A DNA stretch of 64,000 nucleotides from Mesorhizobium sp. SOD10 (GCA_000824805.1 CCNA01000001.1:434001-498000); one strand, 5' to 3'; numbered from the stretch's first letter, positions 54,758-64,000 are shown. Numbers and translations: made by a program. Notes: generated by a model from the sequence alone, not told the origin.

Positions 54758-55248
54758 GGGCTGCTTCCGGTCAGGAAGTAGGTCCAGCGCACCTGCTCGA
54801 GCGTATCGACCTCGACGAAGCGCGCCGCGATATGGCCGCGCTGCCAGCACTCCTCGATGCCGCGGATCGAGAAGCGCCGCCGGTCGATGCACATCTCGGT
54901 CGATCCATTGAGGATTGCGTGGCCGAAAACGTCCGTCGCGTAGAGGTAGATATAGCGGTTGGTCAGCTCCTCGCGGATGACGTTGACGCACTGGTTGGCG
55001 CCGATGGTCCACCAGCCGTCCGTCTGGTCGGCATTGTCGACTTTCTGTCCGACCGCGAGATTGACGACGTCGAGCGTCTGATTGCAGACAGTGAATTCGG
55101 CATGCGCCTTGCCGGGAGAAAGCATCGAGAGCAACGCCGCGCCAAGCAGCGCGACAAGCGTCACGCGACCCGGCAAAAGCAAGCGGAGCCGGCTACGCTG
55201 CCTGCGTGGCGAGGACTGGCTCAAGATACGCGGGTGGCGAAGGTCCAT
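54754..55248 (-). CDS. DUF1036-family exported protein
   Basis: 164 residues. The basic N-terminus leads into a helix (VTLVALLGAALLSMLSPGKAHA) that looks like a signal peptide, then the DUF1036 pattern FTVCNQTLDVVNLAVG, DGWWTIGANQCVNV and IEECWQRG with four to five Cys likely forming disulfides. The function of the family is unknown. It lies 11 bp after the kinase gene and overlaps the hydrolase gene. Confidence 0.82.
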   Translation of the reverse strand: MDLRHPRILSQSSPRRQRSRLRLLLPGRVTLVALLGAALLSMLSPGKAHAEFTVCNQTLDVVNLAVGQKVDNADQTDGWWTIGANQCVNVIREELTNRYIYLYATDVFGHAILNGSTEMCIDRRRFSIRGIEECWQRGHIAARFVEVDTLEQVRWTYFLTGSSP

Positions 55249-55259
55249 CGGCGTTCATG

Positions 55260-57800
55260 CTATCCGCCAAGCCGGAAATAGGTGGCCGTGGCGGAGAACT
55301 GCGAGCCGTCGGCCTCGATCTCCTCGAGGATCCTGGGCAACAGCTCCGAGGCCGGTGTCGGCCTGGAGAACATGGCGGCCTGGATGTCCTTGGGCCCGGT
55401 GATCACCAGCATGATCTGCGGCACCGCCTTGCCGGCTACCTTGTCCGGGGCCGCAAGGGCGATCGGGATGTTGAAAGTGACCTTGTCGGTTTGCGGTACC
55501 ATGCGGTCATCGAGGTTGAAGGCGACCCCCTTGTGATCGATCAGCATGATGTTGGAGATCAGCCCGCCGCCCGTATAGAGCGCGCCGCTGACCGGCGAGC
55601 CGTCCGGGACAGATGTCCGGTCCAGCACAAGCTGTGGCTTCGCAGCCGAGCTCCGGTCGAGGTAGCGAAGGAAAGTAGGCACGCCGCACTGGGGGAGCGT
55701 GATGAGGCGCACGCTGATGTCCGGCTCGACATGGAACTTCGTCTGGAAATTGCTGAGCAATTGTTCGAAGGGCTGCACCGCCGTTCCGTATCCCTCGATC
55801 GCGGGGGTGGCGCCGGGTCCCGACGTCACGTTCGCGTAGAAACAGCTGCCGCCGCTGAAATCGCGTACCCAGGAGCGTTGGTCGTTCCACTTGGCCGTGT
55901 CTTCTTCCAATGACGGGAGCGCCGGCTTCGGCACATTGATGGCGACATCGGTGTTGTTGGTCTGCTTGGTCGCCGGCGGCTGCGGTTGCTGCGCTGGCTG
56001 GGTTGGCGCGGTCGGGGTTTCCGGCTGGCTGGCTGTCGGGGTCTGCGCTTTCGGCTCGGCCGGCGGAGGGGTTGGCTGCGCCGATGCCTGGCTTTGCGAA
56101 GCCGGAGGCGGGGAAGCCGCCGGCTTGGGCAACTTGGAAAGCTTGTCCACGAGGTCTTTCACGCTGGGCTTGGCCGCGGGCGGATTTGGCTCCTGCGTCG
56201 GCTGGTTTTTGGCTGTCTGGCTCGGTTCCGGCGCCTTGGCCGCCGGCTCGCTTGCAGGCTGCGCCGGCTTCTGGCTTTGCGCTGCCTCCGGCGGGGGAGC
56301 CGGCGCAGGCGTCGGCAACTGTTGCGCCGGGAGTTGCACGGGTTTGGTCTCGATTTGTGGGAGATGCGCCTGGCTCTTGGCGTCACTCTCCGGCTGGGTG
56401 GCTGGTAGCGTCGGCTGCTCGGCCGGTGTCTTGGCCTCCGCATCCGGTTGGGCGGATGGCTTTGCCGTCTCTACGGCGGCGCTGTCAGGTTTCGGCGCCT
56501 GCGGCTGAGGCGCGGCCGGTGCCTGGGGCTGAGGTTTCGGCGCCACCGGTTGCTGTGCTTCGGCCACTGGTTTGCCGGCGTCGGCGGCCGGCTTCGGCGT
56601 CAGCGGCTTGGATTTTTCCGTCACAGGCGGCGGCGCCAGGACGCCGCTGAAATAAAGGCCAGTCGCCGCGAGGACGGCAAGCGCAGCGACGCCGCCGGCG
56701 AAGGCGGGCATCCGGGAGGCCTTTTGGGGCGCAGCCGGCGCGGGCGAGCTGGGCGGAGCAGCAGCCGGCGCGGGGCGTGGCTCCGACAGATATGCTGGGC
56801 GCACATGCTCAACGAAGCGCGGCTTGCCTTGAGGCAAAGGCGGCTGCGGTTTGGTGTCCGGCAATGCCGTCCAGCCGGCGCGCGGCAGGCCGGAGCGCTC
56901 GCGTGCGCCAAACGGCACCGGCGGCGGCAATGTCGGCTCGAGATCCTCGCCGCGCGTCGCCCTGGCGATCTCGGCCATGCTGGCCGGCCGGTCGCGCGGA
57001 TCCGGTTGCAGCATAGCTTCGATGAGCTCGCGGAAATCGGGATCGATATCCGACAGGTCCGGCACGCTCCGGCGCTTCTCGATGACCTCATATTGCGAGC
57101 CGCTCATGTCCAGCGGCTTTCCGCGCAGCGCCGCGGCTAGCACCAGCCCGAGGCTGTAGATATCGGATTGCTCGCTCACCTCGCCGCCATAGAGGCCGAG
57201 CTGTTCCGGCGAGACGTAATTGTATTTGCCGGCGAATTTGCCGCCGATCAGCGTTTCGCCGCCGACCGTCGCTGAGCGCGCGATGCCGAAATCGATGATC
57301 TTGGCGCGCTCGACCCGTCCGCCGGGCAGGATGATGTTGTCCGGCGAGAGGTCGCGGTGGACGGCGCCCGCCTGATGCACGGCGCTCAAGCCCGAAGCGA
57401 GGCGATGGCAAAGCCGGCGCACATCCTCGCCCGGCATCGGCCCGCGCCGCATGATGTCGAACAGCGATTGGCCGTCCACGAACTCCATCGCAAGATAGGG
57501 TCGGCCGATCCCCGGATCGATCGTAAACACGTGGTAGCGCACCACCGCTTCGTGCGAGAGATGGTTGAGGATCGATGCTTCCTTGCGGAACAGCGACAGG
57601 ATCGTCTGGTCGCGGGCGAATTCGGGCAGCACGATCTTGATCGCCACATGATCGCCTGTCTGGATGTTGTGGCCGCGATAGACCTCGCCCATGCCGCCGG
57701 AGGCGATCCTCTCGTCGAGCTCATAAATGCCGCTGAGCTGCGTGCCGACCCCGGCATGTGTGACATTCGCCGCGATCCGCGTCTTGTCGTTGTCGCTCAT
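55260..57800 (-). CDS. type VI-associated membrane Ser/Thr kinase (PpkA/ImpN type)
   Basis: 846 residues from ATG 57798-57800, overlapping the phosphatase stop. The kinase domain covers about residues 25-290: glycine loop IASGGMGEVY, Lys55 in VAIKIV, catalytic loop VHRDLSPDN with Asp150, and IIDFG with Asp170. The Lys that normally follows HRDL is Ser152. A membrane helix (FAGGVAALAVLAATGLYFSG) near 410 leads into about 250 residues of Pro/Ala/Gln-rich sequence and a C-terminal periplasmic domain with Cys. It probably phosphorylates a T6SS component such as the FHA protein. Confidence 0.88.
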   Translation of the reverse strand: MSDNDKTRIAANVTHAGVGTQLSGIYELDERIASGGMGEVYRGHNIQTGDHVAIKIVLPEFARDQTILSLFRKEASILNHLSHEAVVRYHVFTIDPGIGRPYLAMEFVDGQSLFDIMRRGPMPGEDVRRLCHRLASGLSAVHQAGAVHRDLSPDNIILPGGRVERAKIIDFGIARSATVGGETLIGGKFAGKYNYVSPEQLGLYGGEVSEQSDIYSLGLVLAAALRGKPLDMSGSQYEVIEKRRSVPDLSDIDPDFRELIEAMLQPDPRDRPASMAEIARATRGEDLEPTLPPPVPFGARERSGLPRAGWTALPDTKPQPPLPQGKPRFVEHVRPAYLSEPRPAPAAAPPSSPAPAAPQKASRMPAFAGGVAALAVLAATGLYFSGVLAPPPVTEKSKPLTPKPAADAGKPVAEAQQPVAPKPQPQAPAAPQPQAPKPDSAAVETAKPSAQPDAEAKTPAEQPTLPATQPESDAKSQAHLPQIETKPVQLPAQQLPTPAPAPPPEAAQSQKPAQPASEPAAKAPEPSQTAKNQPTQEPNPPAAKPSVKDLVDKLSKLPKPAASPPPASQSQASAQPTPPPAEPKAQTPTASQPETPTAPTQPAQQPQPPATKQTNNTDVAINVPKPALPSLEEDTAKWNDQRSWVRDFSGGSCFYANVTSGPGATPAIEGYGTAVQPFEQLLSNFQTKFHVEPDISVRLITLPQCGVPTFLRYLDRSSAAKPQLVLDRTSVPDGSPVSGALYTGGGLISNIMLIDHKGVAFNLDDRMVPQTDKVTFNIPIALAAPDKVAGKAVPQIMLVITGPKDIQAAMFSRPTPASELLPRILEEIEADGSQFSATATYFRLGG

Positions 57801-58576
57801 CTGGCCACGGCCTCCGCTCCGGACCGATCCGAATGGTGCGCGCCGCTCTGCCCGCTGCCGATCTTCACGAGTACGATTGTCACATTGTCGGTACCGCCGC
57901 GCGCGAGCACCGTATCCAAGAGGTTCTGGCATGCCGCACGCGGCGTGGTGGACCTGACCGCGGCCTCGATCTCGGCGTCGCTGACATGCGCGGTCAGTCC
58001 GTCGGTGCCGAGGACGAAGACGTCGCCCGCCATCAGCTCGCCCTGCTGGAAATCGATCTCGAGCTCGTCGCTGACGCCGACCGCATGCGTGATCACATTG
58101 CGGCGCGGCCAGTTGCGCGCTTCCTCAGCGGTGATCATGCCGCGGTCGAGCAATTCCTGCACCTCGGTGTGATCCTTCGAAACCTGGAAGATCGAGCCGT
58201 TGCGCACGAGATAGATGCGGCTGTCGCCGGCCCACAGGCAGGCGAAGCGCCCATCCATGGCAAGCAGGGCGGCGAAAGTGGAGCCGATGGTGATGCCGCG
58301 CGAGCGCGATATATCGCGGATTTCGGCGTTGGCACGGCTGAGCCGGTCCTCGAAGCGGGCGCGAAGGTCCGGTGCCGAGCTCGCGATGCCGATCGTCGCC
58401 AGGTGGTCGACGATGCTGGCCGAGGCGACTTCGCCGGCCTCATGCCCGCCCATGCCGTCGGCCACGACCCAGAGCCCGGTCTGCGGTTCGATGAGGTAGT
58501 TGTCCTCGTTGTGATCGCGCACGCAGCCCTGGTGGCTCACGCCGAAGCTGTCGATGGGGAAAGCGACAGTGCTCAA
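57797..58576 (-). CDS. PP2C-family phosphatase (PppA type)
   Basis: 259 residues. PP2C metal motifs are intact: RDHNEDNY, VVADGMGGHEAG, CLWAGDSRIYLVR, LGTDGLTAHV and GTDNVTIVLV. It should oppose the downstream kinase and tune T6SS activity. Start is TTG at 58576 with GGTGG upstream. In Agrobacterium the corresponding gene encodes a TagF-PppA fusion; here only the PppA part is present and no tagF is seen in the window. It is 117 bp after tssM. Confidence 0.87.
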   Translation of the reverse strand: MSTVAFPIDSFGVSHQGCVRDHNEDNYLIEPQTGLWVVADGMGGHEAGEVASASIVDHLATIGIASSAPDLRARFEDRLSRANAEIRDISRSRGITIGSTFAALLAMDGRFACLWAGDSRIYLVRNGSIFQVSKDHTEVQELLDRGMITAEEARNWPRRNVITHAVGVSDELEIDFQQGELMAGDVFVLGTDGLTAHVSDAEIEAAVRSTTPRAACQNLLDTVLARGGTDNVTIVLVKIGSGQSGAHHSDRSGAEAVAR

Positions 58577-58693
58577 TTTGCCACCAAACGCTCAGCGGGC
58601 GTCCTCTGTGACCAGCCATGGGCCGCGTGCCCACGCCACTCTGCCATAAGCGCGTACATTAGAGTACCGAAATGAAGGCTGGAGCCGACCATC

Positions 58694-61600
58694 TCAGAAC
58701 GCCTTCGGACAGCTGAAGCCGGACAAGGCGGGCAGCAGCAAGGGATTGGCCCCCGAGCCGGCCTGGATCGTGTAGGCGACATCGCGTCCGCCGATCACGA
58801 AACGCGCCTCGGTGCTGGCGCCCTCGACGGTGATGGTCGCCTTGTCGAAAAGCCGCTTCAACGCCCACGGCCCTTCGAATTTGAGCGCGGACTCGCGTCC
58901 AGGCATTTCCGGCAGGAGGCTGAGGCTCGCCGATCCGGAAGCGGCGCCGCTCGGCCATGTCACGATGCTCGGCGCGTTGCCGGCCTGGGCGCTCTGGACC
59001 GTCTGGCCGTCGACATCGAGCACGGCGCTGTCGACTTCGCTGTTCACCGAGGTGGGGGTGATGGTGATCGAGACCGAGGGCACCGAGCCGCCGGAAGGGA
59101 AGAAGGCGCTTCGGATTTCCGCCGCCGCCTGGAACGCCTTCAAGGTCGACTTGGCCAGGTCGCGGCTGGAGCGCGCGTCCTGTTTCCAGGTCCATTCCTG
59201 GCCGGTCATGTCGATCAGCGGCGCAAGGTTCTGCGCAAAGAAACGGTCCATCAGGCCGCCCGGCGCGAACAGCTTGATGAAATCCGCCATCGAGATCTCG
59301 TCCGTGCCGTCGCGGGTGAAGGGATAGCGGCCGTTGACCGCCTCCTCGCAGGCGCGCGTCACCGTCTGGTCGAGGCTCTGGTTGAGGTTGGCGACGGAGG
59401 TTTCGGCGACATTGCCTTCGAGCTCGTCCGCCGCCGCGTTGACCATGCGCGCCAGCGGCTTGGGCAGGCGCGAGACATTGGCGCGCAAGGTCGAGATCTG
59501 CAGCTGCAGATTGGCGTTGACGCGTTCGCTCTGCGTGGGGACATCGGCCGCGAGCTTCAGGCTCTGGAAGATGTCGTGGAAGTTCTGCGTCAGCGCATCG
59601 AGCGGCCGGCGCCCGGGATTGCCGCTGACCAATGCCTGGAACGAGCGGAACTGCGCCTCGACGCTCGCGCCGGCATTCTGCGCAACGGCCGAGCTTGCGC
59701 CGGCGCGGCTCTGCGACTTGCCGCCGGCGATCTGCAGGCCGATGCGGGCGAGGCCCTTGGCCATGCTGGCGGGATCCTGCTGCGCCGTGCCGGTATCGCC
59801 TTCGGCGGAGCCGTCCTTGGTCAACGCGGTTTCATCGGCGATTGCGGTGAAGAGCTTGTCGAGAGGCGAGTCCGGAGCGGCGAGGGCGGAGAGTGCCAGA
59901 TATTGCGGCTTGTCCTTCAGCATCGCCTTGAGCTTCAGTTGGTCGAGCACCCCGTTCCAGGCGCCGGCGAATTCCTTGCCATAGCGATCGATGAGCTCCG
60001 GGCCGAGCCTGGGCAGGTCCTGGTCGATGCCGCCCTGTTCGCCGCCGCCGCCGAGCACCCACTGGTCGTCGACGAGCATCTGCGCGATGCGCGAGAGCTG
60101 CGGCAGGAGGAAGCGGTTGAAACCGGCGCGCGTGTAAAGGCCGGGGACCTGAAGATCGGCGAGCTCGCTACCATCCGTGCGCTCGAACAGCAGCTGCGCC
60201 TCCGGACCGGCTTTCGCGGCGATGGAGAAATCCTGCAGCCTTGCCGCGTAGACCGCCGACTTGATCTGTGCCGAGGCACGATCCGCGAGGCTCATGCGTC
60301 CAAGCGAGCGCTGCGCGGCCTCGACCAGCGGCTGGTTGAGCTCGAAGGTCGGATCGTAGGCGTCGTCGAGCGAAAGCATGGCGCGCAGATGCTTTTCGAG
60401 CTGCGCGCGGCCCTCGCGGTTGTTCTCGCCTGGGTACCGGTTCTCCTCCCAGTCCTGCTTCATCCACGAGACGATCAGTTCGTCGTCGACCTTCGGCGCC
60501 TTGCCGCCCAGCATCAGGTAGATCTTGAGCGGCTCGTAGAGCGCGACCGGATCGGCTATCCTGGCCTGGATCGTCCGTTCGGCCTGCACCAGCAGCCGCG
60601 AGCGGAAGGTTCGTTCCAGCGCCTGCCGGTACGCGGTCTTGGAGGCCGACAGCAGCCTTTCCCGCTGGCTGAGCCCGAACATCTCCTCGATCGGCTTTCC
60701 CTGGTCGCCGTTTTCGAAGCCGGCCGGCAGGTTGCGCAACTGGTCGAGCGGACCGATGACATTTTCGAGGTCGACGTCGGTCACCGTCGTGCTCTTGAGC
60801 AGGCTATCGGCGCTGTCGCGATAATGCGCCGTGGCCTGCCTTGTAGAGGCGATCAGCTGCTTGTTGGCGAAGAAGCTGAGGCCAAGCACGCCGAGCGCCG
60901 CCACGGCTGCCAGCGCGATCGCGGCCAGGCTGCCGAACCTTGCGAGCCGGACGCGGCGTTCGGCCGCCCGGTCGAAGGACACCCAGCCCGATTCCGGGAA
61001 GATCACTTTGGTCAGCAGGTCGTGCAGGAAGAAGCTTTTGCCGGAGCCGGAGAGATGCGCTTGCGAAGCACTGCCGAAACTGCGGCCGATCGCGCCCAGC
61101 ACCTGGTCGAAGGGCGTGCCTTCCTGGGTGCCCGACGAGAAATAGAGCCCGCGCAGGCTGACATTGACCTGGCTGCGCGAGGTGTCGAACAGGCTGCCGA
61201 CGAACTGCATTATGCGGTCCTTCAGCGCGCCGAACTGGGCAGGAAAACCGAACAGCGCGATCCGCGCCACCGGGTCTGGTTCTTCCTGCAGGCGGTCGGC
61301 GATTTCTTCGGCGAGCCGCTTGGCCAGCCCGTCGAATTCCGCCGGCGCTTCGCCGGCCATGTTTTTGGTGCGGTCAGCGGTTTGGAATGTCGCGCCCCAA
61401 ACCTTGCGCCTGCGCGCCTCGTCGAAATCGCCGAAATAATCCATGAAACCGGAGACGAGATCGGCCTTGGTGAAGAGCAGATAGACCGGGAACTGGATCT
61501 TCAGCGTCTCGTGTAATTCGCGCAGGCGGCTTCTGATCTCGGTGACATGCGCGTCGATCTGCCGGTCGTCGAAGCCGATCAGGTCGGCAAGGCTGATGGC

Positions 61601-62221
61601 GAGGATGACGCCATTGATCGGCTGCCGGGTGCGGTGTTTCTTGAGCAGTCCCAGGAAGGCGAGCCAGCTCGCCTTGTCGCGCTCGCGGTCCGACTCGTGC
61701 GTGGTGTAGCGGCCGGCCGTATCGATCAGCACCGCCTCGTCGGTGAACCACCAGTCACATGACCGCGTGCCGCCGACGCCGGCCACCGGCTGCGCGTTGC
61801 CGGAGCCGGCAAGCGGGAACTTCAGCCCGGAATTGACCAGCGCGGTCGTCTTGCCGGCGCCTGGCGGGCCGATGATGATGTACCAGGGGATGTCATAGAG
61901 GAAATTGCGCTTGCCGCTCGTCCGCTTCAGCGTCGCGATGGCTTCGCTCATGCGCGCTTCCAGCACCTGGGAATCGTCGTTGCGATCATCGCCGCGCACG
62001 ATTGCCGTTTCGAGCGCCTTTTGGGCTTTGCGCCGCCACCAGAAGCGGAGCCCGTAAAGCGTCGCGAGCACCGCAACGGTGGCGCCGATGATCGTGGCCC
62101 TGAGCCACACGGGCCCAAGCGGGTGCATATCGGCAAAGCGGATCAACGGCCCGGCATACCAGACCGCCGCCGAGAAACCGGCGAGCGCAACCAAGCTGAA
62201 GATCCGCAGCAACCAGCGCAT
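58694..62221 (-). CDS. tssM: type VI secretion membrane subunit TssM (IcmF)
   Basis: 1175 residues. Two N-terminal membrane helices (LLRIFSLVALAGFSAAVWYA; ATIIGATVAVLATLYGL) precede a cytoplasmic NTPase domain with Walker A GPPGAGKTT at 118-126. A third helix (FGSLAAIALAAVAALGVLGLSFF) is at about 430, followed by a large periplasmic part with IcmF-related and TssM C-terminal domains. With TssL and TssJ it forms the membrane complex. The ATG overlaps the tssL stop. Walker A is intact, unlike in many TssM proteins, so ATP binding is possible. Confidence 0.94.
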   Translation of the reverse strand: MRWLLRIFSLVALAGFSAAVWYAGPLIRFADMHPLGPVWLRATIIGATVAVLATLYGLRFWWRRKAQKALETAIVRGDDRNDDSQVLEARMSEAIATLKRTSGKRNFLYDIPWYIIIGPPGAGKTTALVNSGLKFPLAGSGNAQPVAGVGGTRSCDWWFTDEAVLIDTAGRYTTHESDRERDKASWLAFLGLLKKHRTRQPINGVILAISLADLIGFDDRQIDAHVTEIRSRLRELHETLKIQFPVYLLFTKADLVSGFMDYFGDFDEARRRKVWGATFQTADRTKNMAGEAPAEFDGLAKRLAEEIADRLQEEPDPVARIALFGFPAQFGALKDRIMQFVGSLFDTSRSQVNVSLRGLYFSSGTQEGTPFDQVLGAIGRSFGSASQAHLSGSGKSFFLHDLLTKVIFPESGWVSFDRAAERRVRLARFGSLAAIALAAVAALGVLGLSFFANKQLIASTRQATAHYRDSADSLLKSTTVTDVDLENVIGPLDQLRNLPAGFENGDQGKPIEEMFGLSQRERLLSASKTAYRQALERTFRSRLLVQAERTIQARIADPVALYEPLKIYLMLGGKAPKVDDELIVSWMKQDWEENRYPGENNREGRAQLEKHLRAMLSLDDAYDPTFELNQPLVEAAQRSLGRMSLADRASAQIKSAVYAARLQDFSIAAKAGPEAQLLFERTDGSELADLQVPGLYTRAGFNRFLLPQLSRIAQMLVDDQWVLGGGGEQGGIDQDLPRLGPELIDRYGKEFAGAWNGVLDQLKLKAMLKDKPQYLALSALAAPDSPLDKLFTAIADETALTKDGSAEGDTGTAQQDPASMAKGLARIGLQIAGGKSQSRAGASSAVAQNAGASVEAQFRSFQALVSGNPGRRPLDALTQNFHDIFQSLKLAADVPTQSERVNANLQLQISTLRANVSRLPKPLARMVNAAADELEGNVAETSVANLNQSLDQTVTRACEEAVNGRYPFTRDGTDEISMADFIKLFAPGGLMDRFFAQNLAPLIDMTGQEWTWKQDARSSRDLAKSTLKAFQAAAEIRSAFFPSGGSVPSVSITITPTSVNSEVDSAVLDVDGQTVQSAQAGNAPSIVTWPSGAASGSASLSLLPEMPGRESALKFEGPWALKRLFDKATITVEGASTEARFVIGGRDVAYTIQAGSGANPLLLPALSGFSCPKAF

Positions 62222-63750
62222 CAGCCGCCGTTCTCCGCGCTGGTCTGCAGGGTCTCCTGTTTCGGGATCATCACGTCGACGCGGCGGTTCTTGGCGCGGC
62301 CGTCCGCCGTGCCATTGTCGGCGATCGGCTCGTCCTCGCCCTTGCCGTCGGCGCTGAGGCGCGTCGGGTCCTTCAATTGCATGGCCATCATCGCCTGGAC
62401 GGCCTTTGCCCGGGCGACCGACAGATCGAAATTCGATTTGAACGTGCTCGACTTCTTCGGCTTCACATTGTCGGTGTGGCCGACGATCCGGATCGGCCCG
62501 GGTTCAGCGTCGAGCGCCGTGGCGATGTCGGCGGCGACCGGCTGGAACTGCGGCTTCAGTTCCGCCTGGCCGGATGCGAACAAGAGCTGGTTGTTGATCT
62601 CGACGACGATGAATTCGCCCTTCTCGCCGACGCTCAGTCCGCCGCCGGCGATCGCCTTGGCAAGCGTGGCGCGGATGCGGTCGATCTGGGCGGTATCTGG
62701 GACCGCGGGCGGTGGCGGGCTGGCTTGCGCCGGCTCAGTGGGCGCCGCCACGCTGGCGCGTTCGATGGTGACGGGAGTCGAGGGATTGAGCGCCAGCAAT
62801 TCGCCGGCGGTCGCGTCGCCTTCGTCGGTGATCAGCACCCGCAATCCGAAGAAGGCCGCTGTCACCAGCGTCGCCGCGGCGGCCGCGACCGCCCAGAGCG
62901 GCAGCCGCGCCCTTGGCTTCGGCAACGCCGCCGCCATGCCTTGCCAGCGCGGCGAGACGTCGTCGCCGGCGCGCGGCTTGAAATAACGCAGTGTGTCGTA
63001 GACGTCGCGCCGGACGTATTCGAGCGTGTTTCGCTCTTTGGCCAGCCCGCGATACTGGCCCTCGAAACCCAGTGACAGGCAGGCATGCATCAGCTCAAGC
63101 AGGTCGTAATGCGCTTCCGGCCTGGCAAGAATATTGTTGAGCGCCTCGTAGAAGCCGGCGCCGGTCGGTTGAGTGTGGAAGACCTGCGCCACCAGGCTAT
63201 GCTGAAGCCAACTATCCTTGCTCGGCCATGGCAGATTGCCGACAAGATCGTCGGCGGTTTCGCAAAGGGCGAACTTGGCGATCCGCGCGTCTTCCTCGGC
63301 TACGCCGGCTTTGGCGATCGCGCGGTCGAAGGTCTCGATCGCGTCGGCGATACGCTCCGCCAGGGTCGCTGCTTGCCGTTCGACCGGCATCAGCCGCAAT
63401 TGGCCGAAGAGCATCAACAGCGGGGCCGCGGCGGCAAGGATCGGATTGGCCGCGGCGTATCTCACGCCGCCGGCGGCGTCGAGCAGGGCATCCTGCTGCA
63501 CCCCCGGCGCCGCATTCGCGGCCGCTCCCGGGGTCGGCTCCTGGAAGAGCACGGTTCCGGACGACCAGCCGGTTGGCATCTGCCGGCCACCGCCGGGGTC
63601 GAACATTGTCGCTTCGCGGGAAGGCGATGGAGCAGGCCGTGCGCCTTCGGGACCGGACCTCTCGGGAACCGCAAGCGGCTTCTGCTTCGGCCGCGGTGCG
63701 CGGATGACGGTCTTGTCCGCAGGCTTCGAGGGATCGTCCTTCGAACTCAT
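62221..63750 (-). CDS. tssL: type VI secretion membrane subunit TssL with OmpA domain
   Basis: 509 residues from ATG 63748-63750; the frame is open 15 codons further. A Pro-rich N-terminus leads into the DotU/TssL cytoplasmic domain (PLLMLFGQLRLMP; LCETADDLVGNLPW; LELMHACLSLGFEGQYRG). One membrane helix (PLWAVAAAAATLVTAAFFGL) comes next, then a periplasmic OmpA-like domain (LFASGQAELKP; IVGHTDNVKPKK; NRRVDVMI) that binds peptidoglycan. Extended TssL of this kind anchors the apparatus to the wall without a separate TagL. Confidence 0.93.
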   Translation of the reverse strand: MSSKDDPSKPADKTVIRAPRPKQKPLAVPERSGPEGARPAPSPSREATMFDPGGGRQMPTGWSSGTVLFQEPTPGAAANAAPGVQQDALLDAAGGVRYAAANPILAAAAPLLMLFGQLRLMPVERQAATLAERIADAIETFDRAIAKAGVAEEDARIAKFALCETADDLVGNLPWPSKDSWLQHSLVAQVFHTQPTGAGFYEALNNILARPEAHYDLLELMHACLSLGFEGQYRGLAKERNTLEYVRRDVYDTLRYFKPRAGDDVSPRWQGMAAALPKPRARLPLWAVAAAAATLVTAAFFGLRVLITDEGDATAGELLALNPSTPVTIERASVAAPTEPAQASPPPPAVPDTAQIDRIRATLAKAIAGGGLSVGEKGEFIVVEINNQLLFASGQAELKPQFQPVAADIATALDAEPGPIRIVGHTDNVKPKKSSTFKSNFDLSVARAKAVQAMMAMQLKDPTRLSADGKGEDEPIADNGTADGRAKNRRVDVMIPKQETLQTSAENGG

Positions 63751-64000
63751 TGGCGACGATCCATCGTCGCGGCGCGACAAACATGCCTTCGCCATGGAAA
63801 ACGCGTTTCAGGCTGAGCCTCGGCGGCGGGCCGCATGGAAAGGCTCATCTCGCTGAAACATGACATTGCTGCACACGCCCCAAGCCGCGCCGCTTGCCCC
63901 GTCGGGCAAGCGTCCTTGTGCATTCTAGTCGCCCGGATACCCAATTGAAACGGGGCCGCCGATTGAAATCGGAAAGCAAGATGCTCGAAGGGGCGGCTTC
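63751..64000. other. region upstream of tssL, no gene assigned
   Basis: About 250 bp without a convincing coding frame. GCTTGCCC and GGGCAAGC (63892-63909) form a small hairpin. An ATG at 63981 preceded by GGAAAG could begin a rightward gene (MLEGAA) that leaves the window, which would make tssL the first gene of its transcript; this cannot be decided here. Confidence 0.4.

Noticed and set aside
63747..63944. 65-codon minus-strand frame overlapping the tssL start
   Set aside because: No ribosome site, no recognisable domain, and it runs into tssL in another frame.

Overview
This window looks like a chromosomal segment of a Rhizobiales alphaproteobacterium, most likely Mesorhizobium or a close relative. 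The genus is an inference. It rests on high GC, dense codon-biased genes, a dctBD/dctA divergon, a Sinorhizobium-type ehu/eut ectoine locus, two copies of a RIME-like intergenic repeat, and several short palindromic repeats of the kind common in rhizobia. I found no rRNA, tRNA, insertion sequence, prophage or CRISPR array.

Layout. 0-3.4 kb: the 3' part of a gamma-glutamyltransferase gene and a two-gene, lower-GC glycosyltransferase-like module whose second gene is frameshifted. 3.4-8.9 kb: C4-dicarboxylate uptake, with dctB-dctD reading left and dctA reading right, a clear sigma-54 promoter and two DctD-type activator sites between them. 8.9-15.5 kb: a mixed set comprising a histidine phosphatase, a pseudouridine synthase, a secreted S1/P1 nuclease, two small unknowns, a UDP-glucuronate epimerase and an MFS transporter. 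15.6-22.6 kb: a tightly overlapping operon cyoABCD-surf1-regB-regA, in which a cytochrome bo3-type quinol oxidase is co-transcribed with a RegB/RegA redox two-component pair.

22.6-37.4 kb: a complete ectoine/5-hydroxyectoine catabolic island. The leftward ehuABCD-eutABCDE genes encode uptake and breakdown to diaminobutyrate. Beside them are enuR (MocR regulator), an AsnC/Lrp regulator (DoeX type), and rightward genes for an aldehyde dehydrogenase, an aminotransferase and an extra zinc-less MDR oxidoreductase. Shared TGTCAATTGG and TCATGACA motifs occur near both the ehuA and enuR starts. 37.4-46.3 kb: a leftward LIV-type ABC transporter operon with a histone-deacetylase-fold amidohydrolase, next to a large MalT-like LuxR regulator; together they suggest uptake and deacylation of an N-acylated amine.

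46.5-64 kb: a caspase-fold/Sel1-repeat secreted protein with a small lipoprotein, then a decayed remnant of a second caspase gene. A DUF6931-like protein, an OmpA-domain protein and a small-RNA-like intergenic region follow. The end of the window is the distal part of a type VI secretion locus read leftward: tssL-tssM-PP2C phosphatase-Ser/Thr kinase-DUF1036-(M23 peptidase + lysozyme-like fusion), all but one joined by 4-bp overlaps or short gaps. The rest of the T6SS should lie beyond position 64000.

The most unusual points are the caspase/Sel1 gene with its decayed neighbour beside the T6SS, the dual-domain peptidoglycan hydrolase in the T6SS operon, the transporter-deacetylase-MalT cluster, the redox kinase pair built into the cyo operon, and the paired operator-like motifs of the ectoine island.
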